A stretch of DNA of 64,000 nt from Bradyrhizobium sp. CSA112. GTDB lineage: Bacteria > Pseudomonadota > Alphaproteobacteria > Rhizobiales > Xanthobacteraceae. The stretch spans positions 372,001 to 436,000 of the forward strand of contig NZ_JAACFS010000001.1 of the NCBI RefSeq assembly GCF_029051645.1, written 5' to 3'. A program made the position numbers and the translations under genes. Shown here piece after piece: positions 34,897-43,143 of the stretch (position 1 is its first letter; each line of letters begins with the position of its first letter). Below the pieces are notes generated by a model. That model made no database searches and was not told where the DNA came from. It worked only from the letters and a program-made list of their open reading frames with translations.

Positions 34897-36146
34897 TATT
34901 TTTCGAGCGGACGGCCGACCGAGTTGATCAAGTCCTCCTGCAGCGGTTCGGGCGTGTAGTAACCCGCGGCCTTCTTTGCGGCGATTTCCACATGCGCGTC
35001 GGCAGGCACAAGATCATCGGGAATCGGAACGCGCTCGATGATTTCGATACCCTGACCGGTCAGCGCATCGTGCTTCATGTCGCTCATGGAAACGAAGCGG
35101 TCGATACGCTTCAGGCCGAGCCAGTGCACGACATCCGGCATAAGCTGCTGGAATCGGGCGTCCTGCACGCCGGCGACACATTCGGTGCGCTCGAAATACT
35201 GGGCCGCGGCATCGCCGCCTTCCTGGCGCTTGCGGGCGTTATAGACCAGAAATTTGGTGACCTCGCCGAGCGCGCGGCCTTCCTTGCGATTGTAGATGAT
35301 GATGCCGAGCCCGCCGCCCTGGCCTGCGCGCGCACATTCCTCGATGCCGTGAATCAGGTACGGACGGCAGGTGCAGATATCAGAACCGAACACGTCGGAG
35401 CCGTTGCATTCGTCATGCACTCGGCAGGTTATCCTGGTGGAGTGGTCCGGCAGCTTGGTAACGTCGCCGAACAGATAGGCTGTCGTGCCGCCGATCGGCG
35501 GCAGAAAGACCTGCAGGTCGGGCCGTGTCACCAGTTCCGGAAACATGCCTGCGGTCTGCTCGAACAGTTGCCGGCGCAGATTGTTCTCGGTGGTGGCGAA
35601 GCGCGCCGCCAGGCCGGGCAGATGCCAGACCGGATCGATCGCAATCTTGACCACGGAGACGCTGCCACTCTTGTGCACGACCTCGCCATCCTGCTTGAGC
35701 CGTCCGGCTTCGACCGCGGCTTGCAGTTCAGGCAGATCAAGTCGGGCGCGCGTGATGGCAATGCTTGGACGGATATCGATGCCTTCGGCGATCTCGCTCG
35801 CGAAGTCTTCCGCGGCGAGATGTCCCCATGGATCGAGCGAGACGATCCGCTGCGGCTCGGTCCATTGCGGAAACGGTCCGATCGTCTCGGCAGGGTGGGT
35901 ATTGGTCAGATCCGGGCGCCTGAGCGGGTCGAGTGCGCCGGACGAGACGGCGAGCGCGCGGTAGACCGAATAGGAGCCGCCATGCGTACCGATCACGTTG
36001 CGGTCCGCCGGGCGTGACACCGTGCCAATTACCGGCCCGCGTTCGCGTGCGCTGGGTGCGCCCCAGGCGATCGGAAATTTAAGCTTGGCACCCGGTGCCG
36101 GGTGCGACGTAATGCGAATATGATCAATCCGATTGGAACGAGTCAT
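34893..36146 (-). CDS. GTP cyclohydrolase II-like protein URC1, uracil catabolism
   Basis: A 417-residue protein. The C-terminal half is the GTP cyclohydrolase II domain: RVHDECNGSDVFGSDICTC supplies the zinc cysteines (C-x10-C-x-C), followed by YNRKEGRALGEVTKFLVYN. The N-terminal 170 residues are a URC1-specific extension (TNTHPAETIGPFPQWTEPQR). No DHBP synthase domain is present, so this is not the riboflavin RibBA. URC1 is essential for uracil breakdown through the URC route in yeast, probably acting on a uridine ribotide product. First gene of the URC1-URC4-upp operon; GTG at 36152 is an alternative start. Confidence 0.92.
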   Translation of the reverse strand: MTRSNRIDHIRITSHPAPGAKLKFPIAWGAPSARERGPVIGTVSRPADRNVIGTHGGSYSVYRALAVSSGALDPLRRPDLTNTHPAETIGPFPQWTEPQRIVSLDPWGHLAAEDFASEIAEGIDIRPSIAITRARLDLPELQAAVEAGRLKQDGEVVHKSGSVSVVKIAIDPVWHLPGLAARFATTENNLRRQLFEQTAGMFPELVTRPDLQVFLPPIGGTTAYLFGDVTKLPDHSTRITCRVHDECNGSDVFGSDICTCRPYLIHGIEECARAGQGGGLGIIIYNRKEGRALGEVTKFLVYNARKRQEGGDAAAQYFERTECVAGVQDARFQQLMPDVVHWLGLKRIDRFVSMSDMKHDALTGQGIEIIERVPIPDDLVPADAHVEIAAKKAAGYYTPEPLQEDLINSVGRPLEKY

Positions 36147-36170
36147 CGCCACGAACCCTGAAACGGCGAC

Positions 36171-36192
36171 GGCCCGCCTAAACAGACGGGCC
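36171..36192 (-). promoter_or_regulatory. Leader hairpin just before URC1
   Basis: GGCCCG and CGGGCC around a ten-base loop, ending about 25 bases before the URC1 start codon. In the transcript it could affect ribosome access. Confidence 0.4.
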
Positions 36193-36210
36193 TTGTCACC
36201 AATAATTAAA

Positions 36211-36234
36211 TCTCAGCAGCGGTTGCGGCTGAGA
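36211..36234. promoter_or_regulatory. Inverted repeat at the predicted URC transcription start
   Basis: TCTCAGC (36211-36217) and GCTGAGA (36228-36234), seven-base perfect arms with a ten-base gap. It covers +1 to about +22 of the promoter at 36239-36266, a typical repressor position. Confidence 0.5.
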
Positions 36235-36238
36235 CAGT

Positions 36239-36266
36239 AGTATAATCAGATTTCGAGCGAGCACAA
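36239..36266 (-). promoter_or_regulatory. Candidate sigma-70-type promoter of the URC operon
   Basis: On the minus strand TTGTGC (36266-36261), 16-base spacer, TATACT (36244-36239). The -10 is good and the -35 weak. It would give a leader of about 85 bases before URC1. Confidence 0.4.
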
Positions 36267-36308
36267 CGGCGATTTGAACGCGGCACCGTGGGGCCATTTC
36301 GGCCGTTA

Positions 36309-36338
36309 ACCCTTCAGCGCAGAGGGGGGCTGAAGGGT
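36309..36338. repeat. Strong 10-bp inverted repeat in the URC/carbamoylase intergenic region
   Basis: ACCCTTCAGC (36309-36318) and GCTGAAGGGT (36329-36338), perfect arms, ten-base G/C-rich loop. No T-run follows on either strand, so it is not an ordinary terminator. It lies upstream of the URC promoter and about 200 bases before the likely carbamoylase promoter. Confidence 0.65.
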
Positions 36339-36663
36339 CTGGCGCCGCCGTGGGTGATAGCTGAAACGAGATCAAGACGCGGGGGCCACCTTCGTCGCGC
36401 GCCTGACGTGTGCGATCGGGCACGCTCGACAACCCGTCGTTTCGTTGTGCAGGCGATCGTCGCCGCATCAGAACTGCCGCCCGCGGGTGGCGAGCAGAAA
36501 CGCAGAACTGACGTGCGTCACGCGAACTGTCTCCGGAATTGACTTCGTGTGAACCAAAATTTTAACTGCTGACTTCGGTTGAGCCGGTAAGAATCCGAGC
36601 TCCTCACACTGCTTTATTTTCATGCAAGCGCCGCCTCAAATGGAAGCATCCGGAAAGTTATCC

Positions 36664-37614
36664 ATGCGCGTCATCAATGTTGCCGCCGCCCAGTTGGGTC
36701 CGATCCAGAAAGCCGACAGCCGCGAAGCTGTCGTCAAGCGCATGGTCGCGCTGATGGATGAAGCCAAGGCGAGGGGCGCTGATCTGATCGTCTATCCGGA
36801 GCTCGCACTCACCACGTTCTTTCCGCGCTGGTACATGGAAGATCAGGCCGAGGTCGACAAATGGTTCGAACGCGAGATGCCGAATGCGGCGACAAGGCCG
36901 CTGTTCGAGCGGGCCGCGCATCACAAGATCGCAATGAATTTTGGCTATGCCGAACTGACGCCGGACGGGCATCATTTCAACACCTGCATCCTCACCGACA
37001 AATCCGGAAAAATTGTCGGCAAGTACCGCAAGGTTCATCTGCCCGGGCATTCGGAGTTCGACACGAAACGCGCGTTCCAGCATCTGGAGAAGCGCTACTT
37101 CGAGCCGGGCGATCTCGGGTTCAACGTCTGGCGCGCGCTCGGCGGCATCTTCGGCATGGCCGTCTGCAATGATCGGCGCTGGCCGGAGACCTATCGCGTG
37201 ATGGCCCTGCAAGGCGTCGAGATGGTGCTGATCGGTTACAACACGCCCTCGGTCAATGCCGAGAAGCCCGAGGAGGGGCCCGAGAAGCGTTTGTTCCACA
37301 ACCGGCTCTCCGCGCAGGCCGGCGCCTACCAGAACTCGACCTGGGTCGTATGCGTTGCAAAGGCCGGCGTCGAGGACGGCCATCCCCTGATCGGCGGCAG
37401 CCTGATTGTCGATCCGGACGGCGAGATCGTCGTCGAGGCCAAGACCGAGGAGGACGAGCTCCTGGTTCACCCATGCGATCTCGACGCTACCGTCTTCGGC
37501 AAGAACACGATCTTCAATTTTGCGCGCCACCGCCGCATCGAGCATTACGGCCTGATTACCGGCCGCACCGGCGCGGTGCCGCCTCCGGACGAAACGTCCG
37601 ACCAAAGTCAGTGA
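36664..37614 (+). CDS. N-carbamoyl-D-amino acid hydrolase
   Basis: Nitrilase-superfamily amidohydrolase, 316 residues, that splits N-carbamoyl-D-amino acids to D-amino acid, CO2 and ammonia, the last step of the hydantoinase process. Catalytic triad visible: Glu46 (YPELAL), Lys123 (YRKVHLPG), Cys168 (AVCNDRRWPE). The stretches RAFQHLEKRYFEPGDLGF and GYNTPS are characteristic of D-carbamoylases rather than of general nitrilases. Start ATG at 36664 has GGAAAG six bases upstream; the frame opens at 36622. It converges on and overlaps by seven bases the hydantoin racemase gene. Confidence 0.94.
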   Translation: MRVINVAAAQLGPIQKADSREAVVKRMVALMDEAKARGADLIVYPELALTTFFPRWYMEDQAEVDKWFEREMPNAATRPLFERAAHHKIAMNFGYAELTPDGHHFNTCILTDKSGKIVGKYRKVHLPGHSEFDTKRAFQHLEKRYFEPGDLGFNVWRALGGIFGMAVCNDRRWPETYRVMALQGVEMVLIGYNTPSVNAEKPEEGPEKRLFHNRLSAQAGAYQNSTWVVCVAKAGVEDGHPLIGGSLIVDPDGEIVVEAKTEEDELLVHPCDLDATVFGKNTIFNFARHRRIEHYGLITGRTGAVPPPDETSDQSQ

Positions 37615-38270
37615 TGCGAGAACTGCACCGTGCCCAGCGCCATGGTCACGGCCGCCTGGGTCGGATCGATCACGGGAATCCCGAGCGCCTGTTCCAGCGG
37701 CCGGCGGTGACGCGCCATGCCGGCACAGCCCATCACGATGGCGCCGGATCCGTCTTCGTCCTTGAGTGCGCGTCCGACCTCGATCATCTTTGCGAGCGTG
37801 CCTTCGCCCGACGCGGTCTCCGCCACGCTCATGTTGAGCGGCCGCTCCCTGGTCAGGCGATCCGTCAGGCCCATCTGCCTGAGGTAACGGACATGGCGGC
37901 GAATCGAACGCTGCGCGATCGCAATGACGCCGAAGGTTTCAGCGCGCGCCAGCGCTGTCAGCACGCCGCATTCGGCGATACCGAACACGGGTCGGTCGGT
38001 TGCTTCGCGGCAGACATGCAGGCCCGGATCGCTGTAGCAGGCAATGACGAAGGCGGCAGAATGGTTGTCGCCTTCGACGAGGCGGCGCAGCGGCATCGCA
38101 ACGCCATCGACATCGGCCTGGCTCTCGATCCCGTAGGGACCCTCGGTCAGCGTTTCGCAGATGATCTCGGGTCCGCCTTCAAAGTCGAGCGGCTTTAAGG
38201 CTTGCGCCAGCCCCTGCGTCACGAGCTGGTTGGAGTTGGGGTTGATGACGAGTATCCGTGGCCGGGACAT
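37608..38270 (-). CDS. Hydantoin racemase (Asp/Glu racemase superfamily)
   Basis: A 220-residue two-cysteine racemase-fold protein. The N-terminus ILVINPNSN, first active-site cysteine in FVIACYSDPGL and second in IVMGCAGMA match HyuE-type hydantoin racemases. It would interconvert 5-substituted D- and L-hydantoins, allowing the D-specific hydantoinase and carbamoylase to use both. Divergent from the hydantoinase gene; its own promoter is probably the sigma-54 site at 38339-38354. A purine-rich AGGAAAA precedes the ATG. Confidence 0.92.
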   Translation of the reverse strand: MSRPRILVINPNSNQLVTQGLAQALKPLDFEGGPEIICETLTEGPYGIESQADVDGVAMPLRRLVEGDNHSAAFVIACYSDPGLHVCREATDRPVFGIAECGVLTALARAETFGVIAIAQRSIRRHVRYLRQMGLTDRLTRERPLNMSVAETASGEGTLAKMIEVGRALKDEDGSGAIVMGCAGMARHRRPLEQALGIPVIDPTQAAVTMALGTVQFSHH

Positions 38271-38338
38271 GGCATTTTCCTGCGGTATGACGCGTCGGTC
38301 GATACGGCGAGACTGGCGCGCAACAAGACGGCAATGGA

Positions 38339-38354
38339 AGCAATGACCATGCCA
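38339..38354 (-). promoter_or_regulatory. Sigma-54 (-24/-12) promoter of the hydantoin racemase gene
   Basis: Minus strand TGGCATGGTCATTGCT: one mismatch (position 6) to TGGCACG-N4-TTGCW with GG and GC correctly spaced. Predicted start near 38328, about 58 bases before the ATG at 38270. Confidence 0.65.
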
Positions 38355-38404
38355 TCCAGCGATGCATGGTCCACTGTCTGCCGCGAAAGCGCAAGGGAGG
38401 GTAA

Positions 38405-38420
38405 CGGCACGATCTGTGCT
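38405..38420 (+). promoter_or_regulatory. Possible sigma-54 promoter of the hydantoinase gene
   Basis: CGGCACGATCTGTGCT: mismatches at positions 1 and 12 of the consensus, GG/GC spacing correct. Predicted start near 38431, 46 bases before the ATG. It is paired divergently with the stronger site at 38339. Confidence 0.5.
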
Positions 38421-38476
38421 TTCATCCGGTGAATGCAGGACTTAGGATTCAGGACTCAATAGTTGAGGAGTTTGCC

Positions 38477-39946
38477 ATGACCGAGCCCGCCTATGACCTT
38501 CTCATTCGCGGCGGACGCGTCGCGACTGTAAGTGACGTGTTCGAGGCCGACGTCGCCATTTCCGGTGAGACGATCGCCGCCATCGGCCGCGGCCTGCCGG
38601 GCGCTCGGCGGGAGATCGACGCGCGAGGCAAGCTGGTGCTGCCCGGCGGCGTCGACAGTCACGCCCATATCGAGCAGCTTTCGGCTGCAGGCATCGTGAA
38701 CGCCGATACGTTCGAGAGCGCGACCGTCTCGGCGGCCTTCGGCGGCACCACCACCGTGATCCCGTTCGCGGCCCAGCATGTCGGCATGAAGCTGCCCCAG
38801 GTGTTGGAGGAGTATCACGCGCTCGCGAGAAAGGGCGCCGTCATTGATTATGCCTTTCACATGATCATCGCCGATCCGACCAGGGAAACGCTGGAAGTGG
38901 ATCTGCCCGCGCTGATCAAGCAGGGCCATGGCTCGATCAAGATCTTCATGACCTATGACCGCCTGAAAATCGACGACGAACCGCTTCTCGACATCTTGCT
39001 TGCGGCGCGCGACGGCGGCGCGATGCTCTGTGCGCATGCCGAGAACCACGGCATCATCTCCTGGATGGTGAAGCGGCTGCTGGCGCGCGGCTATACCGAT
39101 CCAAAATATCACGCCATCAGCCATGCTCGCGTCTCCGAAGCGGAGGCCTTCACCCGGCTGATCGGCATGGCGGCATTAATCGACCAGCCGATCATGATCT
39201 TTCACGTGTCGACGGCCGAAGGCGCCAAGGTGATCCGCGATGCCCGCGGGCAGGGGCTGAAAGTGTTCGCAGAGACCTGCCCGCAATATCTTTTTCTCAC
39301 CGCCGATGATCTCGACAAGCCCGGCGTGGAAGGCACCAAATGGATGTGCAGCCCGCCGCCGCGCCGCGCTGCCGACCAGGAAGCGCTGTGGCAGGCGCTG
39401 GCGCTTGGCGATCTCCAGACCGTTTCATCCGACCACGCGCCGTACCGGTTCGACGTATCAGGTAAACTGCGCGCCGGCCCCAATCCCAATTTCAAGCAAG
39501 TGGCGAATGGTTTGCCGGGCCTCGAAGTCCGCTTGCCGCTGCTGTTCGACGCGATGGTTTCGAAGGGCCGATTGGGCCTCGAAAAATTCGTCGAACTGAC
39601 CGCGACCTCACCAGCAAAGATCTACAATTTGCATCCGCGCAAGGGCTCGATCGCGGTTGGCGCCGATGCCGATATCGCGATCTGGGACCCAGCGCGAGAG
39701 GTCACGCTGAGCGACGCGATGATGCACGACCTCGCCGGTTACACGCCGTTTGCCGGCCGCAAGCTGCGCGGCTGGCCGGTCACGGTGCTATCGCGCGGGC
39801 GCATCATCGTGGCAGACGGCAAACGTTCGGTCGAAGCAGGCTCGGGCCGCTTCCTTCCGCGAACCGGAGGCGAGGCGGCGAAGCCGACCGGGCGCCTGAT
39901 GCCGGACATGGATCCCGAGCAGAACTTTGGCGCGACCCTGCTGTGA
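38477..39946 (+). CDS. D-hydantoinase / dihydropyrimidinase
   Basis: Binuclear zinc cyclic amidase, 489 residues. Metal ligands His62 and His64 in GGVDSHAHIEQ, carbamylated Lys155 (SIKIFMTY), then CAHAEN, FHVSTAEG, and the aspartate in VSSDHAPY. It opens hydantoin and dihydropyrimidine rings to N-carbamoyl amino acids. Start ATG at 38477 has GAGGAG six bases upstream. The metal motif reads HAHIEQ rather than the HTHLD/HTHxE more usual in reductive-pyrimidine enzymes, and with the D-carbamoylase and racemase nearby a hydantoin substrate is more likely than dihydrouracil. Confidence 0.94.
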   Translation: MTEPAYDLLIRGGRVATVSDVFEADVAISGETIAAIGRGLPGARREIDARGKLVLPGGVDSHAHIEQLSAAGIVNADTFESATVSAAFGGTTTVIPFAAQHVGMKLPQVLEEYHALARKGAVIDYAFHMIIADPTRETLEVDLPALIKQGHGSIKIFMTYDRLKIDDEPLLDILLAARDGGAMLCAHAENHGIISWMVKRLLARGYTDPKYHAISHARVSEAEAFTRLIGMAALIDQPIMIFHVSTAEGAKVIRDARGQGLKVFAETCPQYLFLTADDLDKPGVEGTKWMCSPPPRRAADQEALWQALALGDLQTVSSDHAPYRFDVSGKLRAGPNPNFKQVANGLPGLEVRLPLLFDAMVSKGRLGLEKFVELTATSPAKIYNLHPRKGSIAVGADADIAIWDPAREVTLSDAMMHDLAGYTPFAGRKLRGWPVTVLSRGRIIVADGKRSVEAGSGRFLPRTGGEAAKPTGRLMPDMDPEQNFGATLL

Positions 39947-39974
39947 TCCATCCGCCGCAATGTCGGATTGAGCG

Positions 39975-40952
39975 ATGAGAATCCTCATTTTCGGCGGCAC
40001 CGGTTTCGTCGGGCTCAATATCGCCTCGGCACTGCTGGCGCGCGGTCATGCGGTGACGTTGTTCGACCGCGCGGGCTTGCCCCCTGACGCACGGAAGTAT
40101 CTTGCCTCCCATGGCGATCGGCTGACGGCTATCCAGGGCGATATCAGGGATGATAGAGCCGTGGAACAGGTGATCGCCGCGGGGTATGAGGCCATCGTCC
40201 TGGGAGCCGCGATCACAGCCGGACCGGCGCGCGAGGCGAGCGATCCCGAGACCATCTTGCGGGTAAACCTGCTGGCTCAGACGCCGATCCTGATTGCAGC
40301 GCGAAGCAGCGGCGTGAGACGCATCATCAATCTGTCGTCCGCGGCAGCCTACGGCGCGAGCGCATTCCGGAACGTGCTGCTCGATGAAGAAACGCCCTGC
40401 GATCCGGCTTCGCTCTATGCCATCACCAAATTCGCTTCGGAGAAGGTTGCGGCGCGTCTGGCCGGTCTCTGGCAACGCGAGATCATCAGCGTGCGGCTGA
40501 GCGCCGCGTTCGGGCCGTGGGAGCGGAGCAACGACGTGCGCGACACGCCAAGCCCGCAGGCGCAGATTTTGGCTGCGATGCATGAGGAGTACGAGGCCGT
40601 TCTATCGCGCCCGGGCGTCAGGGACTGGATCTATGCCGTGGATCTCGCGGAAGCCGTGACATTGCTGATCGAGGCCGCGAAGCCGAAATATCAGCTCTAT
40701 AACGTTTCAACCGGCGTGGAATGGTCGGCGTTGCAATGGGGGCAGGAGTTGGCTGCGTTGCATCCCGGCTTGATTTGTCGGCTGACTGATGCCGGTGAGG
40801 TGGCAACGATCGACCTGCATAGTCCAGCCGACCGGGCACCGCTCTCGGTGGCGCGCCTGGCAGAAGAGTTCGGCTGGCGCGCGCGGTTCGGCTGCGCCGA
40901 TTCCGCGGCCGATCTGAGCCGTTGGTGGAGCGAGCGTCGAGGGGGAATCTAA
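39975..40952 (+). CDS. NAD-dependent epimerase/dehydratase family protein
   Basis: Extended short-chain dehydrogenase, 325 residues. Nucleotide fold ILIFGGTGFVGLNIA, catalytic serine in NLSSAAAYG and YAITK (YxxxK). The C-terminal half (DWIYAVDLAEAVTLLIEA) is typical of sugar-nucleotide-like epimerases, but in this context the substrate is more likely a ring-opened catabolite. It follows the hydantoinase by 28 bases and precedes an SDR by one, so it belongs to that operon. Confidence 0.9.
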   Translation: MRILIFGGTGFVGLNIASALLARGHAVTLFDRAGLPPDARKYLASHGDRLTAIQGDIRDDRAVEQVIAAGYEAIVLGAAITAGPAREASDPETILRVNLLAQTPILIAARSSGVRRIINLSSAAAYGASAFRNVLLDEETPCDPASLYAITKFASEKVAARLAGLWQREIISVRLSAAFGPWERSNDVRDTPSPQAQILAAMHEEYEAVLSRPGVRDWIYAVDLAEAVTLLIEAAKPKYQLYNVSTGVEWSALQWGQELAALHPGLICRLTDAGEVATIDLHSPADRAPLSVARLAEEFGWRARFGCADSAADLSRWWSERRGGI

Positions 40953-40953
40953 C

Positions 40954-41715
40954 ATGAGATTGGCAGGACGGACCGCGATCGTGACCGGCGCCGGCTCCGG
41001 CATCGGCCGGGCCAGCGCAGCGCTTTTCGCGAAGGAAGGCGCCTTTGTTGCGCTGGTCGATCGTGACCGTGCAGGCTTGCAGGAGACGCTGGCGGCGATC
41101 GACGGCGTGAAGGGCGAAGCGTCGATGCATGTCGGCGATGTCAGCGAGGCCGATTTCGCGAAAGATACCGTGGCCGATGTCATGGCGCGGCGCGGCCGCC
41201 TCGATGTGCTGATGGCCGCTGCAGGTTTTTCCTGCGGCGGTACGGTGCTGACCACCGATCCCGCCGATTGGGACGCGGTGTTTCGCACCAATGTCGGCGG
41301 CACCTGGCTTTGGTCGCGCGCGGCGGTGCCCGAGATGCAGCGGCAGGGCAGCGGCTCGATCATCACGCTGGCATCGCAGCTTGCGATCGCCGGCGGCAAG
41401 GGCAACAGCGCCTATATCGCTGCGAAGGGAGCGATCATCAGCCTGACGCGGACGATGGCGCTCGATTTCGCGACCGACGGCATCCGCGTCAATGCGATCG
41501 CGCCCGGCGCCATCGACACACCGATGTTGCGGCGCAGTTTTGCCCGTCATGCCGATCCCGAGCCGGTGCGCGAAGCGTCGCGCAGCCGCCATGCCATGAA
41601 ACGGTTTGGCAAAGCCGAGGAGGTGGCCGAGGCCGCGCTCCATCTTGCCAGCGATGCGTCTTCCTTTACGACCGGCACCGTGATGGTGGTCGACGGCGGT
41701 TGGCTCGCGGCATGA
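40954..41715 (+). CDS. SDR family oxidoreductase
   Basis: Classical short-chain dehydrogenase, 253 residues: TGAGSGIGRASA, MAAAG in place of the usual NNAG, catalytic serine in TLASQLA, YIAAK, APGAIDTPM and C-terminal VVDGGWLAA. Probably NAD-dependent because of the aspartate ending the second strand (LVDRDR). Its stop overlaps the start of the flavin monooxygenase by ATGA. Role in the operon unknown. Confidence 0.93.
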   Translation: MRLAGRTAIVTGAGSGIGRASAALFAKEGAFVALVDRDRAGLQETLAAIDGVKGEASMHVGDVSEADFAKDTVADVMARRGRLDVLMAAAGFSCGGTVLTTDPADWDAVFRTNVGGTWLWSRAAVPEMQRQGSGSIITLASQLAIAGGKGNSAYIAAKGAIISLTRTMALDFATDGIRVNAIAPGAIDTPMLRRSFARHADPEPVREASRSRHAMKRFGKAEEVAEAALHLASDASSFTTGTVMVVDGGWLAA

Positions 41716-43124
41716 ACAGCCGTCTTATCGCTCTCGAAGCCCAGGTTCGCGCCGATCTTGCCAAGATCGCGCATCCGAATGCCGCGTGGCTTACGCCCAG
41801 GCTCGGGCCGGACGGCAGTCCGGCACTGGACGTGCTCGTGGTGGGCGCCGGGCAATCGGGTCTTGCGACGGCGTTTGGGCTGATGCGCTCGCAAGTGACC
41901 AATATCCTTGTGCTCGACAAGGCCGAGGAGGGGCGGGAAGGACCGTGGCTCACCTATGCCCGCATGCATACGCTGCGCAGTCCGAAGCATTTCACCGGGC
42001 CCGATCTTGATATTCCCAGCCTGACCTACCAATCCTGGCACGAGGCGCGCTTCGGCGAGGAGGATTGGCAAAATCTCGACCTGATTTCGCGCGAGCTTTG
42101 GGCAGAATATCTGCTCTGGTTCAGGCGCATCCTGGACCTGCCGGTGCGCAATGGTTGCGAGGTCATCGAGATATCGCCCGCGGCTGGCGGATTGCTCGCG
42201 GCCAAGGTGCAGACTGCTGATGGCGTCGACATCGTCCTTGCGCGCAAGATCGTGCTGGCGACAGGGCAGGAAGGCATGGGCCACTGGACCGTGCCGGAGC
42301 CGGTGCGCCATCTGCCGCCGTCGCTTTGCGTGCATGCGGCGCAGCCGATCGACTTCGTGTCCTTGCGCGGCAAACGGGTTGCCGTGATCGGCGCCGGCGC
42401 CTCTGCCTTCGACAATGCCGCAGCCGCACTGGAGGCAGGCGCGGCCGAAGTTCATCTGCTTTGCCGCAGGGCGGAGATTCAGGTGATCCAGCCCTACCGT
42501 TGGCTCACCTTCCGCGGCTTCCTGCGTCACTTCTGTGATCTCGACGATGCCTGGCGCTGGCGCTTCATGCGCGCCGTTCTGGAGATGCGGGAAGGCTTTC
42601 CGCAGGCGACCTACGATCGCTGTGGCCGCCATCCCAATTTTTATCTGCAAGAGGGTGCGCCGATCGAAGCCGCCAGTGAAACGGCTCGTGGCGTCGAATT
42701 GCAGACGCCAAGGGGTGTGTTCGCCGCGGATTTCGTGATTTGCGGCACAGGGATCGACATGAATTTTGCGAGCCGGCCCGAACTGCGAAACTGCGCCGCC
42801 AACATTGCTGTATGGGCCGACCGTTACCAGCCGCCGCCGAACGAGCGCAGCCCGCGGCTTGGGCGTTTTCCCTATCTCGCTGATGACTACGCGCTGATGG
42901 AGCGCGTCGCCGGTGAAACACCGTGGACCGCCAACATTCATGTCTTCGCGATTGCCTCCACCATGAGCTTCGGTGCTTCGGGTTCGTCGATCAACGCGAT
43001 GACCACGGCGGTGCCGAAGCTGGTGCATGGGTTGACGCGCGGTCTGTTTCGCGCGGACATCGAGCGGCATTGGGCTTCGTTCAAGGCGTACGATGTGCCT
43101 CAGGCAGTCGTCGCGCGGCGTTAA
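41712..43124 (+). CDS. FAD-dependent monooxygenase-like protein (class B flavoprotein)
   Basis: A 470-residue two-dinucleotide-fold flavoprotein: FAD site VLVVGAGQSGLATAFGL (residues about 40-56) and NADPH site VAVIGAGASAFDNAA (about 222-236). This arrangement is that of flavin monooxygenases, but the Baeyer-Villiger fingerprint FxGxxxHxxxW is not evident. Linker TYARMHTLRSPKHFTGPDLD is shared by proteins found beside hydantoinase-type genes in rhizobia, as far as I recall. Translationally coupled to the SDR. It could hydroxylate a ring nitrogen or carbon of the substrate; not established. Confidence 0.85.
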   Translation: MNSRLIALEAQVRADLAKIAHPNAAWLTPRLGPDGSPALDVLVVGAGQSGLATAFGLMRSQVTNILVLDKAEEGREGPWLTYARMHTLRSPKHFTGPDLDIPSLTYQSWHEARFGEEDWQNLDLISRELWAEYLLWFRRILDLPVRNGCEVIEISPAAGGLLAAKVQTADGVDIVLARKIVLATGQEGMGHWTVPEPVRHLPPSLCVHAAQPIDFVSLRGKRVAVIGAGASAFDNAAAALEAGAAEVHLLCRRAEIQVIQPYRWLTFRGFLRHFCDLDDAWRWRFMRAVLEMREGFPQATYDRCGRHPNFYLQEGAPIEAASETARGVELQTPRGVFAADFVICGTGIDMNFASRPELRNCAANIAVWADRYQPPPNERSPRLGRFPYLADDYALMERVAGETPWTANIHVFAIASTMSFGASGSSINAMTTAVPKLVHGLTRGLFRADIERHWASFKAYDVPQAVVARR

Positions 43125-43143
43125 CCCGCGCCCAAGTCCGCGA

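Larger units (their letters stand above)
36153..36663. other. Divergent control region, URC operon versus carbamoylase
   Basis: No gene seen in about 510 bases. It holds a promoter candidate for the URC operon, three inverted repeats (listed separately) and, on the plus strand, a weak TTGACT-N17-TTAACT pair at 36539-36567 that could serve the carbamoylase gene. Short open frames here look like chance. Confidence 0.5.

Noticed and set aside
36585..36621. Possible sigma-54 promoter before the carbamoylase gene
   Set aside because: A TGCTTT resembling a -12 element is present near 36608, but the -24 position lacks GG, so it fails the essential pattern.
41547..43070. 507-codon open frame antisense to the flavin monooxygenase
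   Set aside because: Arg/His-rich low-complexity translation without motifs; opposite strand has intact dinucleotide folds.
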